From DATARH01 sp963847345 (GTDB lineage: Bacteria; Pseudomonadota; Alphaproteobacteria; ATCC43930; CGMCC-115725): a DNA stretch of 64,000 nucleotides. Positions 17,334-28,000 of the stretch are shown here, piece after piece (within the stretch, counting starts at the first letter, position 1; every line of letters begins with the position of its first letter). The stretch lies in NCBI GenBank assembly GCA_963847345.1, contig CAWJZU010000035.1:124001-188000 (forward strand). The letters run 5' to 3'. The position numbers and the translations under genes were made by a program. Under the pieces are notes generated by a model. It searched no databases, was not told the DNA's origin, and saw nothing but the letters and a program-made list of their open reading frames with translations.

Positions 17334-20138
17334 TCAAGTGTCGAGCGCGTGCCTGATTCTTAGCGCCAGCTCCGAATATCGGAACGGCTTGAACACGACC
17401 TCGATCCCGGGATCGAGCCGGCCGCCATGTACGATCGCGTCGCGGGCGTAGCCGGTGGTGAACAGCACCTTCAAGGCCGGGTGGCGCTGCCTTGCCTCGT
17501 CGGCGAGCCGGCGCCCGTCGCACCCGCCGGGCAGACCGACGTCAGTGAACATCAGATCCACCTCCGGATGGGCGTCGAGCACCTGGAGCGCGGCGGCGCT
17601 GTCGTGGGCGGCCAGCACCCGATAGCCGAGTTCGCCGACCATCCCCTCGGTATAGGCGCGCACGTCAGGATCGTCCTCGACCACCAGCACGGTTTCTTCG
17701 ATGCGCCCTCGCGGCGATGGCGGAGACGGCGCCTCGTCCTGGGTTTTAACGGGCTCCGGGCGCCGCGGCAGGTACAGTCTCACGGTCGTACCCTCGCCGA
17801 TGCCCGTGCGGATGCTGACGTGCCCGCCCGATTGTTTGATGAACCCGTAGACCTGCGATAGGCCCAACCCGGTGCCCTGACCGATATCCTTGGTCGTGAA
17901 AAACGGCTCGAATGCCTTTGCCAGAACCTCCTCTGACATGCCGCAGCCGGTATCGCCGACGGAAATGCAGACATATTGACCTGGTTGCAAATCCTCCTCG
18001 GTTGCGGCCTCGGCCGGGTCGATCTCGCAATTTTCGGTCTCGATCGTCAGCTTGCCCCCCGACGACATCGCATCCCGCGCATTGACGGCGAGGTTCAGCA
18101 ACGCGTTTTCAAGCTGGCTTGCGTCTACAAAGGCCGGCCACACCTCATCTCCGAGGCCTGTCTCGACGTTGGTGCCCTCGCCGATCGTGCTGCGAAGCAG
18201 TTCGGACATACCCGCAACCAGCGCGTTCACGTCGACAACGCTTGGCACCAGCGGCTGGCGCCGCGAGAAAGCGAGCAGGCGATTGGTCAGCGCGGCGGCG
18301 CGCGAGGCGCCGCGCGATGCCGCCGCGATATGGCGCTGGAGCCCGTCCTCGGGCGGGAGGCGGTGCTCGAGGTTTTCCAAATTGCCAAGGATGATCGTCA
18401 GCAGGTTGTTGAAATCGTGCGCGACGCCACCGGTCAGCTGGCCGATGGCCTCCATCTTCTGCGATTGGCGCAGCGCCTCCTCGATGTGCTGCCGGCTCGC
18501 CACTTCATCGGCGACGCGCTGTTCGAGGTTTTGGTTCATAGCCCGCAGCTTGCCTTCGGCGGCTCGGAGCGCCCGTTCGGTCCGGTATCGCTCGGTGATA
18601 TCGCCAAACGCGATCAGGACGGTCTGGACCTGCCCGTTTTCGATCATCGGGGCGGCGTTGACCGACAGCATGAGGGTGCGTTTGTCGGCCGGATTGAACA
18701 TTTCGAGCTCGGTTCCGATCACCAGCTCTCCGGCAGAGGCTCGAGCGGCAGGCAATTGGCTGGCGGACAACGTTTCTCCGTCCGGGCTTTTCAGCACCCA
18801 TGATAAGTCCTGGTACCGTCGCCCTTCGAGCTCGCCGCGCCCGACCTGCAATATCCGCTCCGCAGTCGTGTTGACATAGAGGAACTCGCCGTGCCGGGTT
18901 ATCTCGACGATGCCGACCGGCGAGGTATCCAGGACGCGTTCGAGCCGGGCCCGGCTGCTGCGCAACTCGGCCTCCGCCCGCTGCCGCTCCGCCTCGCGCT
19001 GGCGCAGTTCGGTCGAGGCTTGCCCGAGCGCGCCGGACACATTCGACACTTCGGCGATTGCCGACGCGGTCGGCTGCAGGGTTTCGCCGCGTCCGAGGCG
19101 CTCGGCCTGAACCGCGAGGGCGCGCAGCGGAGCGGCGAGCTTGCGCGCGAAAAATCCGGCAAGCAGCGCCGAAGCGATGAGCGCGGTAGCGCCCATGCCA
19201 AGCAGCAACCCGATCGAGCGATAGAGCGGCTGCTCGATTACCGAAACCGGCACGCCGACCGCGATCCGCCAATCGGAGAGCGCCGATCGCGCATAGGCAC
19301 CAAGGACCGGCAGCCCTTCCGCCGTGCTGCCGATCCACAAGCCCCGCAATCCAGTAGCATTCTGCCGAAGGTCCGGGGTCGCGAGCTTGCCGACGAATTC
19401 CTCCTGGTTGCGGGTTCGGGCGATGATCCGATCCGCGCCATCAACGATCGCGCCGAGCCAATCCGGCGGCAGCTCGACTTGTCCCAGCACTGCGGCGAGG
19501 CGAGCCGGGTCGATCTGGGCACTGACAAGGCCGAGGACGTTGCCGTCGCGAATTATCGGAACCGTGACGCTGACGATCGGCCGCTGTGCGGCCGAGTTGG
19601 AAAACAGGTCCGACACGACCGGCTGTCTGGTCGCAATCGCCTCTCGGTCGCCCTCCGGCAGCGAGACCGGAAGCGGGCCGGACAAACCGATTTGCGTGTT
19701 GACGAGTTCCTGGCCCGACACGTTCTTTGCCAAGATATCGGAACCCAGGATGCGCTTCATCTCCACCGCGTGACGATACAGCCCGTCGATGTCGCCCCGG
19801 CCGAAAGCCGGCGAAGACGCAAGCACCTGCAACGCGGAGACGAAGCTCAGAAGTTGCCGGTCCACTCTAGCGGCCAGCGTATCGGCGAAGTGGACGGCTT
19901 GTCGCTGAAGCTCCTGGCGCTGGGTCTGTGCTACCTGCCACAGCAGCATCCCGGCGAAGGCGAGCACCGGAAGGAGAACCGCCAACACGAGAGCCGTCAG
20001 ATGCCGTCGAGTTGACCATCGTATCCGCGCCAGGCGCGCGATAACGCCCGATCCCTTTGCGGCGTCTCGGCCTCGGCTTGGGTCAAGCGTGTTGCGGGAC
20101 GGGGCTGCCGGTTCGGCGGCGTCAGATGGCTGCCGCAT
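17334..20138 (-). CDS. Membrane hybrid histidine kinase (Cache-PAS-kinase-receiver)
   Basis: 934 residues. Membrane segment 1 (about 47-69), a periplasmic double-Cache-like sensor, membrane segment 2 (about 313-333), a linker with coiled coil, and a PAS domain (about 400-520) come first. The HisKA domain has the phospho-acceptor in GGVAHDFNNLL (His574), followed by an ATPase domain with N-box NLAVNARDAM (Asn about 686) and G-box GQGTGLGLSQVYG. A C-terminal receiver domain has EDDPDVR, phospho-acceptor Asp about 866 (FTDVGLPGG) and Lys in FKPF. All catalytic residues are present, so an active phosphorelay kinase is expected. No cognate response regulator or phosphotransferase is adjacent. It is divergent from tsaD and convergent with the dioxygenase subunit gene. 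Confidence 0.9.
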   Translation of the reverse strand: MRQPSDAAEPAAPSRNTLDPSRGRDAAKGSGVIARLARIRWSTRRHLTALVLAVLLPVLAFAGMLLWQVAQTQRQELQRQAVHFADTLAARVDRQLLSFVSALQVLASSPAFGRGDIDGLYRHAVEMKRILGSDILAKNVSGQELVNTQIGLSGPLPVSLPEGDREAIATRQPVVSDLFSNSAAQRPIVSVTVPIIRDGNVLGLVSAQIDPARLAAVLGQVELPPDWLGAIVDGADRIIARTRNQEEFVGKLATPDLRQNATGLRGLWIGSTAEGLPVLGAYARSALSDWRIAVGVPVSVIEQPLYRSIGLLLGMGATALIASALLAGFFARKLAAPLRALAVQAERLGRGETLQPTASAIAEVSNVSGALGQASTELRQREAERQRAEAELRSSRARLERVLDTSPVGIVEITRHGEFLYVNTTAERILQVGRGELEGRRYQDLSWVLKSPDGETLSASQLPAARASAGELVIGTELEMFNPADKRTLMLSVNAAPMIENGQVQTVLIAFGDITERYRTERALRAAEGKLRAMNQNLEQRVADEVASRQHIEEALRQSQKMEAIGQLTGGVAHDFNNLLTIILGNLENLEHRLPPEDGLQRHIAAASRGASRAAALTNRLLAFSRRQPLVPSVVDVNALVAGMSELLRSTIGEGTNVETGLGDEVWPAFVDASQLENALLNLAVNARDAMSSGGKLTIETENCEIDPAEAATEEDLQPGQYVCISVGDTGCGMSEEVLAKAFEPFFTTKDIGQGTGLGLSQVYGFIKQSGGHVSIRTGIGEGTTVRLYLPRRPEPVKTQDEAPSPPSPRGRIEETVLVVEDDPDVRAYTEGMVGELGYRVLAAHDSAAALQVLDAHPEVDLMFTDVGLPGGCDGRRLADEARQRHPALKVLFTTGYARDAIVHGGRLDPGIEVVFKPFRYSELALRIRHALDT

Positions 20139-20446
20139 CGCTGGTTCGCTCGGACCGGTATCTCGTGCTGTGGACTAGGCGGCAGTTCCCGCGGAATCCC
20201 GAGTTAAGTCAAGAACAACGCCGACCGGTCGCCACATGGTCCACCAAGTAACCGCAAATTCGATCTCCGCCTGGCTGCCGGCCCGACATTGTCGCGAACG
20301 GCCGCACGGGTTGGGCCGATTTTGATTTCCGCCGTCACGGTCGTGGTGCGCCATGGGGCGGCTCTGGGCAGCGTCGTCGAGCAGCGCCCGCGATCCGGCT
20401 GAGCGGCTCTCTTGCGGGGGATGCGAGGGGCCGCTATCTGGCGCTT
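20139..20446. other. Divergent promoter region, kinase / tsaD
   Basis: 308 bases between the hybrid kinase (leftwards) and tsaD (rightwards). It must hold both promoters. I see no clear -35/-10 pair, hairpin or small gene. The open frames crossing it are extensions of shadows. Confidence 0.5.
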
Positions 20447-21532
20447 GTGGATGGCGGTCTGACAATCCTTGGCATCGAGACAAGCTGCGACGAAACCGCG
20501 GTTGCGATCGTCTGCGACATGCCGCGTCCGACGATCCGGGCGAATCTGATCCATTCGCAAATCGCCGAGCACGCGCCCTATGGCGGTGTCGTGCCCGAGA
20601 TCGCGGCGCGAGCGCATCTCGTCCATATCGAGGATCTGGTGCGACGGGCGATGGCGGAAGCGGAAATCGGCTTCGATCGCCTCGACGGGATCGCCGCCGC
20701 GTCGGGTCCGGGGCTGATCGGCGGGCTGATCGTCGGCACGATGGCCGCCAAGGGGCTGGCCTGGGCCGCGAGGAAGCCGTTTCTCGCAGTCAATCATCTC
20801 GAAGCGCATGCGCTGGCGGCGCGGCTCGCGCCGGGCGTCGAATTTCCGTACCTGCTGCTGCTGGTCTCCGGGGGGCATACTCAGCTTCTCGCCTGCACCG
20901 GGGTGGGCCACTACCGCCAGCTCGGCACGAGCCGCGACGACGCGGCCGGCGAAGCCTTCGACAAGACCGCGAAGCTGCTGGGCCTCGGCTATCCGGGCGG
21001 CCCGGCGATCGAGCTTGCGGCGCGCGACGGCGACCCGCGACGCTTCGCGCTGCCGCGTCCGCTCAAGGGCCGCGAGGGGTGCGAGTTCTCGTTTTCCGGG
21101 CTGAAGACCGCGGTGCGGCACATCGTGGCCGACATGGACGCGCGCGCCGGCCCGATCGGACCGCAGGATGTCTGCGATCTCGCCGCTTCGGTCGAGGCGG
21201 CGATCTGCGACACGCTCGCCGACCGCACCGCCAACGCGATCGCCTGGTTTCGCCGCGAATATCCGCGAGGCCAAGCGCTGGTCGCGGCCGGCGGCGTCGC
21301 CGCCAACACGGCGTTGCGCTGGCGGTTGGAAGAGCTGGCCGGAGCGGCGGGGCTCGATTTCGTGGCGCCGCCGCCGGCGCTGTGCACTGACAACGGCGCG
21401 ATGGTAGCCTGGGCCGGGCTCGAACGGCTGCGCCTCGGTCTCGACGATGGCTTCGATGCACCGGTGCGTCCGCGTTGGCCGCTTGACAACGGACCGGGTG
21501 ACATGGCCGGCGAGCACGGAAAGGCGTTCTGA
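20447..21532 (+). CDS. tsaD: tRNA N6-adenosine threonylcarbamoyltransferase TsaD
   Basis: Catalytic subunit that transfers threonylcarbamoyl to A37 of tRNA. The 361-residue protein begins at a GTG. It shows ILGIETSCDETAVAIV at the start, the metal-binding HxxxH of NHLEAHALA (His117, His121), the ATP-binding LVSGGHTQL and DDAAGEAFDKTAKLLG, and the late CTDNGAMVAWAG. It is intact and of normal length. A small conserved gene follows within 20 bases and is probably cotranscribed. Confidence 0.95.
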   Translation: MDGGLTILGIETSCDETAVAIVCDMPRPTIRANLIHSQIAEHAPYGGVVPEIAARAHLVHIEDLVRRAMAEAEIGFDRLDGIAAASGPGLIGGLIVGTMAAKGLAWAARKPFLAVNHLEAHALAARLAPGVEFPYLLLLVSGGHTQLLACTGVGHYRQLGTSRDDAAGEAFDKTAKLLGLGYPGGPAIELAARDGDPRRFALPRPLKGREGCEFSFSGLKTAVRHIVADMDARAGPIGPQDVCDLAASVEAAICDTLADRTANAIAWFRREYPRGQALVAAGGVAANTALRWRLEELAGAAGLDFVAPPPALCTDNGAMVAWAGLERLRLGLDDGFDAPVRPRWPLDNGPGDMAGEHGKAF

Positions 21533-21548
21533 GGAGGCATTCCGACGC

Positions 21549-21755
21549 ATGAGCGATCCGATCAACATCCGCACCCTCGCCCCTGGCAGCCGCATCGTAC
21601 TGGCCGACGGCGCCGTCGCCGAGATCGTGTCGAACCCGGCGGATGGCGTCTGGCTGTTCGCCCGCTATCTCGAATCTCCCCGCGATCCGGCCCTCCTCGG
21701 CCAGGAGGAAATGGTCTTCGCGCAGGACGTGGTCGAGGTTAGGCCGCCCGGTTAA
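21549..21755 (+). CDS. Small conserved protein downstream of tsaD
   Basis: 68 residues. AGGAGG overlaps the tsaD stop and stands eleven bases before the ATG at 21549. An upstream in-frame start at 21447 lies inside tsaD and is less likely. The sequence (IRTLAPGSRIVLADGAVAEI, DGVWLFARYLE, EEMVFAQDVVEV) suggests a small beta-barrel, rather like an Hfq/SH3-size fold. I recall similar short proteins in other alphaproteobacteria but know no function. It is convergent with greB. Confidence 0.7.
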   Translation: MSDPINIRTLAPGSRIVLADGAVAEIVSNPADGVWLFARYLESPRDPALLGQEEMVFAQDVVEVRPPG

Positions 21756-21781
21756 TGGCTTAAGAGCGGATAGAGTGGCGG

Positions 21782-22348
21782 CTAGGCGTCGGGTGCGGCC
21801 GTATCATAGCGGATCTCGACGATTTCGATCGGTTCGATGCCGGAGGGGGTGCGCAGCTCGACGATTTCGCCCTCGTGCGCCTTCAATAGGGCGCGGGCAA
21901 TCGGGGAAATCCAGCTGACCCGGCCCCGGTCGGGATCGACTTCGTCGATGCCGACGATCGTCACCGTCCTCTCGGCGCCGTCGCTCGCGGTGTAGGTCAC
22001 CGTCGCGCCGAAAAACACCTGGTCGCGCCGTGTCTGCCGCGCCGGATCGACGATTTCGGCGCTCTCCAGCCGCTTTGTCAGAAAGCGGATGCGCCGGTCG
22101 ATCTCGCGCAATCTCTTCTTGCCGTAAAGATAATCGCCGTTTTCCGAGCGATCGCCGTTGCCGGCGGCCCACGACACGATCTCGACCGTTTTGGGCCGCT
22201 CTTCGCTGAGAAGGCGGCGCAGCTCGTCTTGCAGGCGCTGGCAGCCGGCCGGCGTCATGTAATTCTTGACGCCATTCGGGATCGACGGTGTGTCATCGGG
22301 CGGGTCGGCAGCGTCGCCGTCGCTTTCCTTGACGAAGGCCTTGCTCAT
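21782..22348 (-). CDS. greB: Transcription elongation factor GreB
   Basis: Stimulates the intrinsic RNA-cleavage activity of backtracked RNA polymerase. The 188-residue protein starts MSKAFVKESD, as GreB does. It has an N-terminal coiled coil with the acidic tip GDRSENGDYLYGKKRLREID (the catalytic acidic pair region) and a C-terminal FKBP-like domain with WISPIARALLKAHEGE. The longer N-terminus and the YGKKRLREID stretch favour GreB over GreA. Its ATG shares one base with the stop codon of the CoA-transferase gene upstream, so they are coupled. Confidence 0.9.
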   Translation of the reverse strand: MSKAFVKESDGDAADPPDDTPSIPNGVKNYMTPAGCQRLQDELRRLLSEERPKTVEIVSWAAGNGDRSENGDYLYGKKRLREIDRRIRFLTKRLESAEIVDPARQTRRDQVFFGATVTYTASDGAERTVTIVGIDEVDPDRGRVSWISPIARALLKAHEGEIVELRTPSGIEPIEIVEIRYDTAAPDA

Positions 22349-23541
22349 CAGACGACCCCTTCCGCATGCAGCGCGGCGATCTCATCCGGGGCATAGCCCA
22401 GCGCGCCAAGGATTTGGTCGGTGTGCTCGCCGAGCAGCGGCGCCGGACGGCGATAGGTGCCGGGCGTCTCGGACAATTCGATCGGGGTCGGCGCCAGCGG
22501 CACGGTGTCGGTCGAGGCCCGGATAGTCGCGCTCCTCGAGCAGGTGCGCGGCGCGGATATGGGCGTCGTCGAGCGCCTGCTGCGGCGAATAGACCTGACC
22601 GGCGACGATGCTGGCCTTTTCGAGTTCGGCAAGGGCCTCATCGCAATTCCGTTCGGCGCACCACGCCGCCATCCGCGCCGAGACGATCTCGCCGTGATCG
22701 CCGCGCGCCTGGTCGTCGGCGAAGCGCGGGTCGGCGAGCCAGTGCTCCTCGCCGATCATGCGGCACCAGCGCCGGAACATCGGCTGGCCGATCACCGTCG
22801 CGACGATCCAGCCGTCTTTCGTCCGGTAATAGTCGGCGGGGGCCGAGTTGAAGCCGCGATTGACGGTCGCGACCCGGTTCGACCTGCGTCAGCGCCTGCT
22901 CGATCAGGAGCGAATTGGCGAAGGCGACCGCGGTGCGCAGCAGCGCGCCCTCGACCTTCTGGCCGCTGCCGGTCTTGCCGCGTTCGTAAAGCGCCGCCAT
23001 CGTGCCGAAGGCCGACAGGCAGGCGGTGCCGAAATCGACCCACGGCACCTTGAGCGCGATCGGCTGCTCCGGCGTGCCCGACAGGTAGACGGCGCCGCTC
23101 ATCGCCTGGCCGATGCCGTCGAACCCGTGCTTGTGACTGAGCGGCCCGCCGGCGCCGAACCCGGTCACGGTGGTCAGGATGATGTCGGGCTTGGTGCGGC
23201 GCAGGCTGTCGAGGTCGAGCTCCAGCGAGCGCAGCACCGCGGGCGGCAGGTTGGCGACGACGACATCGGCGGTGGCGACGAGCTTTCGCGACGATCTCGC
23301 GGCCCTTCGGCGCGGCCGGGTCGAGCGTCATGCCGAGCTTGTTGCGGTTCATCGCCAGAAACATCGCGCCGCCGCCGTCAGGGCCGGCGCCGACCGGGAT
23401 GAACGAGCGGTCCTCGCCGCCGCCGATGCGCTCGATGCGGATCACCTCGGCGCCGAGATCGCCCAACAGCGCGGCGCAGAACGGCCCGGCGATATAGCGG
23501 CCGAAATCGAGAACGCGGATGCCGTCGAGTACTCCGGCCAC
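22348..23541 (-). pseudogene. CaiB/BaiF family CoA-transferase, three frameshifts
   Basis: Family III CoA-transferase of unknown acyl substrate. The pieces align end to end in the right order. MAGVLDGIRVLDFGRYIAGP and MNRNKLGMTLDPAAPKGREIV (frame 1, to about 23285) are followed by RTKPDIILTTVTGFGAGGPL and SGTPEQPIALKVPWVDFG (frame 2, to about 22875). Next come MFRRWCRMIGEEHWLADPRF (frame 3, to about 22513) and PLAPTPIELSETPGTYR up to the stop. Each junction is repaired by removing one base, at about 23284-23286, 22872-22877 and 22511-22516. The active-site Asp region GFGAGGP is intact. Three independent +1 events with no other decay fit sequence error better than pseudogenisation. Confidence 0.85.
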
Positions 23542-23691
23542 GCTGCCTCCCTTGCGTTGAAACCCACGATGTTGCGGCCCCAGCGTATCGCAAAATAGGA
23601 GGGGCCGGATTAAGTTGTCCAGGAACGCGCCGGCGGCAATGCCGTTCGGGAGAAAGACGGGTGCGGTAAACGCTACGCCCCGGTTTCACGG

Positions 23692-24747
23692 TTGGGCCGA
23701 TTGGACGACCTGCGGGAAGATTATTCGGGCGCGAGCGACGGCCGGAAGGGCCGCCGCGACGTGATCGCAATCGGCGGCTCGGCGGGGTCGCTCGATGCCA
23801 TCGTGGCGGCGGTCGCCGGCCTACCGCCCGATTTCGGCGGCAGCGTCTTTGTCGTATCGCATGTCGGCTCGCATCGCAGCTATCTGCCGGAGGTGCTGTC
23901 GCGCGCGGCAATACTGCCGGCGAGGCACGCCGACGATGGCGAGCCAATCCGTCCCGGGATCATCTATATCGCGCCGCCCGACCGGCACATGCTGGTGTCG
24001 CGGGATGTGATTCGGCTGTCGCGCGGTCCGCGCCAACACTATACGCGGCCGGCAATCGACCCGCTGTTCCTGTCGCTGTCGCGTGCATTCGGGCCACGCG
24101 TCATCGGCGTCGTGCTGAGCGGTACCGGCAGCGACGGTGCGAGAGGACTGCGGGAGATCTGCCGGGCCGGCGGGGTGGCGGTTATCCAGGAGCCGGGCAC
24201 CGCCCTGTATCCGGAGATGCCGCGCAACGCCGCCGCTTCGGTGCTGGCCGACGGTGTCGCGGGGCACCTCGTCGGCAAAGAGGAACTGACGGGTCTCTTG
24301 CTGCGCCTGTCGTCGCAGATGGCGCCCATTTCGGAAGCCGCGACAGCCGGGCAAGCGAGCACGATCATGGAGCAATTTGAACGGCCGGTTGCGCTGACCT
24401 GCCCCGAATGCGGTGGCGCGCTGCGCCGGACCGGCGGTCCACCGCCGGAATTCCGCTGCCACACCGGACACCGGTTCGGCGCGATTGAGATCGCCGACGG
24501 CCAAGGCTTGGCGCTCGAAGAGGCGCTTGTCGTCGCGGTGCGGGTGCTCAACGAGCGGGCCGAGCTGTGCCGGCAGATGAAGGAGAGCGCGCGCGCCGCC
24601 GGGCGCGACCTGGGCGTCGGGCATTGGGAGCGGCTGGAGGGCGAAGCCGAGGAGCAGCTCGAAGTCCTGGCGCGTTTCCTGGAACGCCAGCCGCCGCCGG
24701 CCGAGTCTGGACCGCGTGGCGAGCCGACTGCGCCGGATGCACCCTGA
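23692..24747 (+). CDS. CheB-type protein-glutamate methylesterase (stand-alone) with zinc ribbon
   Basis: 351 residues without the receiver domain of classical CheB. The catalytic triad is visible: Ser30 in IGGSAGS, His in VVSHVGSH and Asp in LSGTGSDGARG. A C-terminal CPECGG and CHTGH pair about 15 residues apart forms a putative zinc ribbon, followed by a helical tail. Stand-alone CheB domains usually act in signalling systems other than flagellar chemotaxis. The TTG at 23692 is the longest start and has no good ribosome binding site, so the true start may lie closer to the catalytic domain. It sits 287 bases before the CheB-CheR fusion gene, and the two probably form one sensory unit. Confidence 0.85.
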   Translation: MGRLDDLREDYSGASDGRKGRRDVIAIGGSAGSLDAIVAAVAGLPPDFGGSVFVVSHVGSHRSYLPEVLSRAAILPARHADDGEPIRPGIIYIAPPDRHMLVSRDVIRLSRGPRQHYTRPAIDPLFLSLSRAFGPRVIGVVLSGTGSDGARGLREICRAGGVAVIQEPGTALYPEMPRNAAASVLADGVAGHLVGKEELTGLLLRLSSQMAPISEAATAGQASTIMEQFERPVALTCPECGGALRRTGGPPPEFRCHTGHRFGAIEIADGQGLALEEALVVAVRVLNERAELCRQMKESARAAGRDLGVGHWERLEGEAEEQLEVLARFLERQPPPAESGPRGEPTAPDAP

Positions 24748-25034
24748 TATTCCCTGATGGCAGGGAAAAACTCGGGGCCGACGCGCCGCAAATAGATGCA
24801 ATCCATTGCGCGGTTTGGGTTTTCGCGCGAATGGCGGGACGGCGAGCAGGGATTTCCGGAACCGGATCAGGGACGCCGTGCTGGGTTTCAGAGATTAAGA
24901 GGGAATTGCTACTCAGGCCTCATTTGTCAATTGGCAATTGCGATATGGTTACGAACAGACGTAATCGCAACACCCGGATGTGAGGCTGTTGCGCGCGGCG
25001 GCGGCGCGCCGCAACCTGTGGAATTGACGCATCG
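24748..25034. other. Spacer with palindrome, between CheB and CheB-CheR fusion
   Basis: 287 bases. Right after cheB is a perfect 7-bp hairpin, TTCCCTG (24750-24756) and CAGGGAA (24761-24767), followed by As, not Ts. It therefore does not look like a plus-strand terminator. The middle (24780-24900) is non-coding and resembles interspersed repeat DNA. The last part (about 24900-24965) is AT-rich with CAATTGGCAATTG and probably holds the promoter of the next gene. Confidence 0.45.
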
Positions 25035-28000
25035 GTGGATGCGGAGGAGGGCCGGTTGCCCGGAGACAGGTTTCTGGTTGTCGGCATCGGCGCATCGGCC
25101 GGCGGGGTCGATGCGTTGCAGGCATTTTTCAAGGCGATGCCGGCCGATCCGGGCATGGCGTTCATCGTCGTGACGCATATCGCGGCGGGACAGGAGAGCG
25201 CCCTGCCGCATATCCTCGCGCGCTTGACAACACTGCCGATCGAGCCGATCGAAGACGGCGCGTCGATAGAGACAAATCACGCCTATGTGCTGGCCTCCGA
25301 CGCGATCGCGACACTGGACCAGGGCCGGCTTCGGCTCGCGCCGCAGCCCGCCGGAGGGCGCGAGCACAACAGGATCGATGTGTTTTTCGCCTCGCTCGCC
25401 GAAGACCGCGGAGAAGACGCGGTCGGGGTGATCCTGTCCGGCGTCGGGCGTGACGGCACGCTCGGAGCCAAGGCGATAAAGGAGGGCGGCGGGTTCACAA
25501 TCGCGCAGATCGGCGATCACACGGCCCCCCAGTATCCGCAAATGGCGGCGCATGCGATCGCCTCCGGCGCGATCGACCTGCGGCTTCCGGCCGAGGACAT
25601 GGCCGGCAAGCTGATCGAATACGCCCGCGGTCTCGGCAAGCTCGACCCGGACAGACAGCAGCGCGGCCAACGCGCCCGGCTCATCGATGGACGCCGCGCG
25701 ATCTGCACAATACTGCAGGATCAGACCGGGCACGATTTCAGCGGGTACAAGGAGCGCACGTTTCTGCGCCGGATCGAGCGCCGCATGCAGGTGCTCGATA
25801 TCGACGACCTGGACGCCTACGCCGAGCTGCTGCGTACCGACCGGCAGGAGGTCATCCTTCTGTTCCAGGACCTGCTGATCGGTGTCACCGCGTTCTTCCG
25901 CGATTGCGACTCGTTCGATGCACTGGCGCAGACGGTTATTCCGGGGTTGTTCGAGGGCAGGGGTCCGAAGGACACGGTGCGCGTTTGGGTACCGGGCTGC
26001 TCGACCGGCGAGGAGGCGTATTCGGTCGCGATCCTGCTGCTCGAACACCTCGCAACGCTTACGGCGCGCCCGAAGGCCGTCGTTTTCGCAACCGACATCG
26101 ACGAGCCGGCGATCGCGATCGCGCGCCTCGCCCACTACCCGGCGGCGATGCTGCACGATGTCAGCCCAGAGCGGATCGACCGCTATTTCACCGGCGACGG
26201 CATCAGCTACACGGTGACCAAGCAGGTGCGCGATCTGTGCATCTTTTCCTCGCACAGCGTCATCCGCGACCCGCCGTTTTCGCGCATCGATCTGATCTCG
26301 TGCCGCAACCTGCTGATCTATCTCGACAAGGATCTGCAGAACCAGATCCTGCCGGTATTCCACTACGCGTTGCGGCCCGGCGGGTTTCTGTTTCTCGGTT
26401 CCTCGGAGACGCTGACCCAGCACGCCGACCTGTTCACGCCGACCGATAAGAAAACCCGAATCTTTCGGCGTCGCGATCTGCCGGGCGTCCATCCGAGGCT
26501 GCCGCCGCTGGCGCTGTCAACCCGGCGGCCGGCGCTTGTCGAGTACAAGATCGCGCTCCCGAACTATAGCGGGTCGCCGCTGCGGCACGTTGTCGAAAGC
26601 CGGATCATCGAGCAGTTCGCGCCGGCGCATGTCGTCATAACGCGCGACGGCGAGATCGTTCATTTCTCGACGCGAACCGGCAAATATCTCGAGAACGCGC
26701 CCGGCGCGCCCACGCGCAACATCGTCGCGATGGCACGGCGCGGGTTGCGGGTCGAGCTGCGGGCCGCGCTGACCGAGGCCGTTGAGGAGCGCCGTCGCGT
26801 CGTGCGGCACGGATTGCATGTCGAGATCGACAATAGCGTCCAGTTTCTCGACCTGACGATCGAGCCGCTGGCCGATCACGACACCGAGCCGCTGTTCCTG
26901 GTCGTGTTCGCGGATTTCGGCGCGCTGCTCGCTGCCGAGCGGCGCCTGCCCGTGGTGGTCGACGAGCAGACGGCCGCGAAAGAGAACCTTGAACGCGAGC
27001 TGCGCGAAGCCCGCGAGCGGCTGCAATCGCTGGTCGAGGAATACGAGACCGCGCTCGAGGAGCTGAAATCGGCCAACGAGGAGCTGGTTTCGATAAACGA
27101 GGAGCTACAATCAACCAACGAGGAGCTCGAGACCTCGCGCGAGGAGGCGCAATCGGTCGCCGAGGAATTGCAGACGGTCAACAACGAATTGGAGCGCAAG
27201 GTCGAGGAACTCGATCAGGCCAACGACAATCTGCGCAATTTGTTCGATGTTACCGAAATCGCGACGGTTGTCGTCGATCGCGACCTGTTGGTCCGCAGCT
27301 TTACGCCGGCGACCAGGCGCATCTTCAAGCTGATGGACGTCGATCGCGGCCGCCCGCTGACCGACATTGTCAGCGGCATCGTCGATCTCGATCTGCGGCA
27401 GGAGATCGAACCGGTGGTGGCTACCGGCGCGACCCGCGAGCGCCGCGTGACGACGCGCGGCGGCAAGGCGCATTACCTGATGCGCATCGTGCCGTACCGC
27501 ACCGCCGAGCGGCCGGTGGACGGCGTGCTCGTCAGTTTCACCGATATGACCAGCATCGCCGAGGCCGAAGCCTATCAGGAGGAGCTGCGGCAGCGGATCG
27601 ACGCGATGCTGCGGACCGTGCTCGACATCGCCCAACGCAGCGTGGATAGCGAATCGGGGGCCGTTCCGCTGCAAGATCGCCTGCGGGCACTGTCCGACGC
27701 GTACCGGCTGGTGTCGGACGCGGACTGGAAAGCTGTGTCGCTGGCCGAGCTGGCGAGGTGGAAGCTGGCGGATCTCGGTATCGGGCAGGAGGCCCGGGTC
27801 GCGGTGGACGGGCCGCCGGTTTTGCTGCGGGCGCACGTCGCGATCAGTCTCGCGATGGCGCTGCACGAACTGGCGGCGAAGGCGGTTGCGGCAGGCGCCC
27901 TGTCGGTGCCGCAAGGCCGGGTGCGGATCGAGTGGGCGATCGAACCGGCCGAAGGGCTTGCCGAGGGGGTTGCCGGGGGAGCTGCCGAGGGGGCTGACCG

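Noticed and set aside
24567..24983. Plus-strand frame over the end of cheB and the following spacer
   Set aside because: Its second half reads through probable interspersed repeat DNA; no real gene signal.
24927..26492. 521-codon frame opposite the CheB-CheR gene
   Set aside because: Antisense shadow; the plus-strand frame carries all CheB and CheR motifs.
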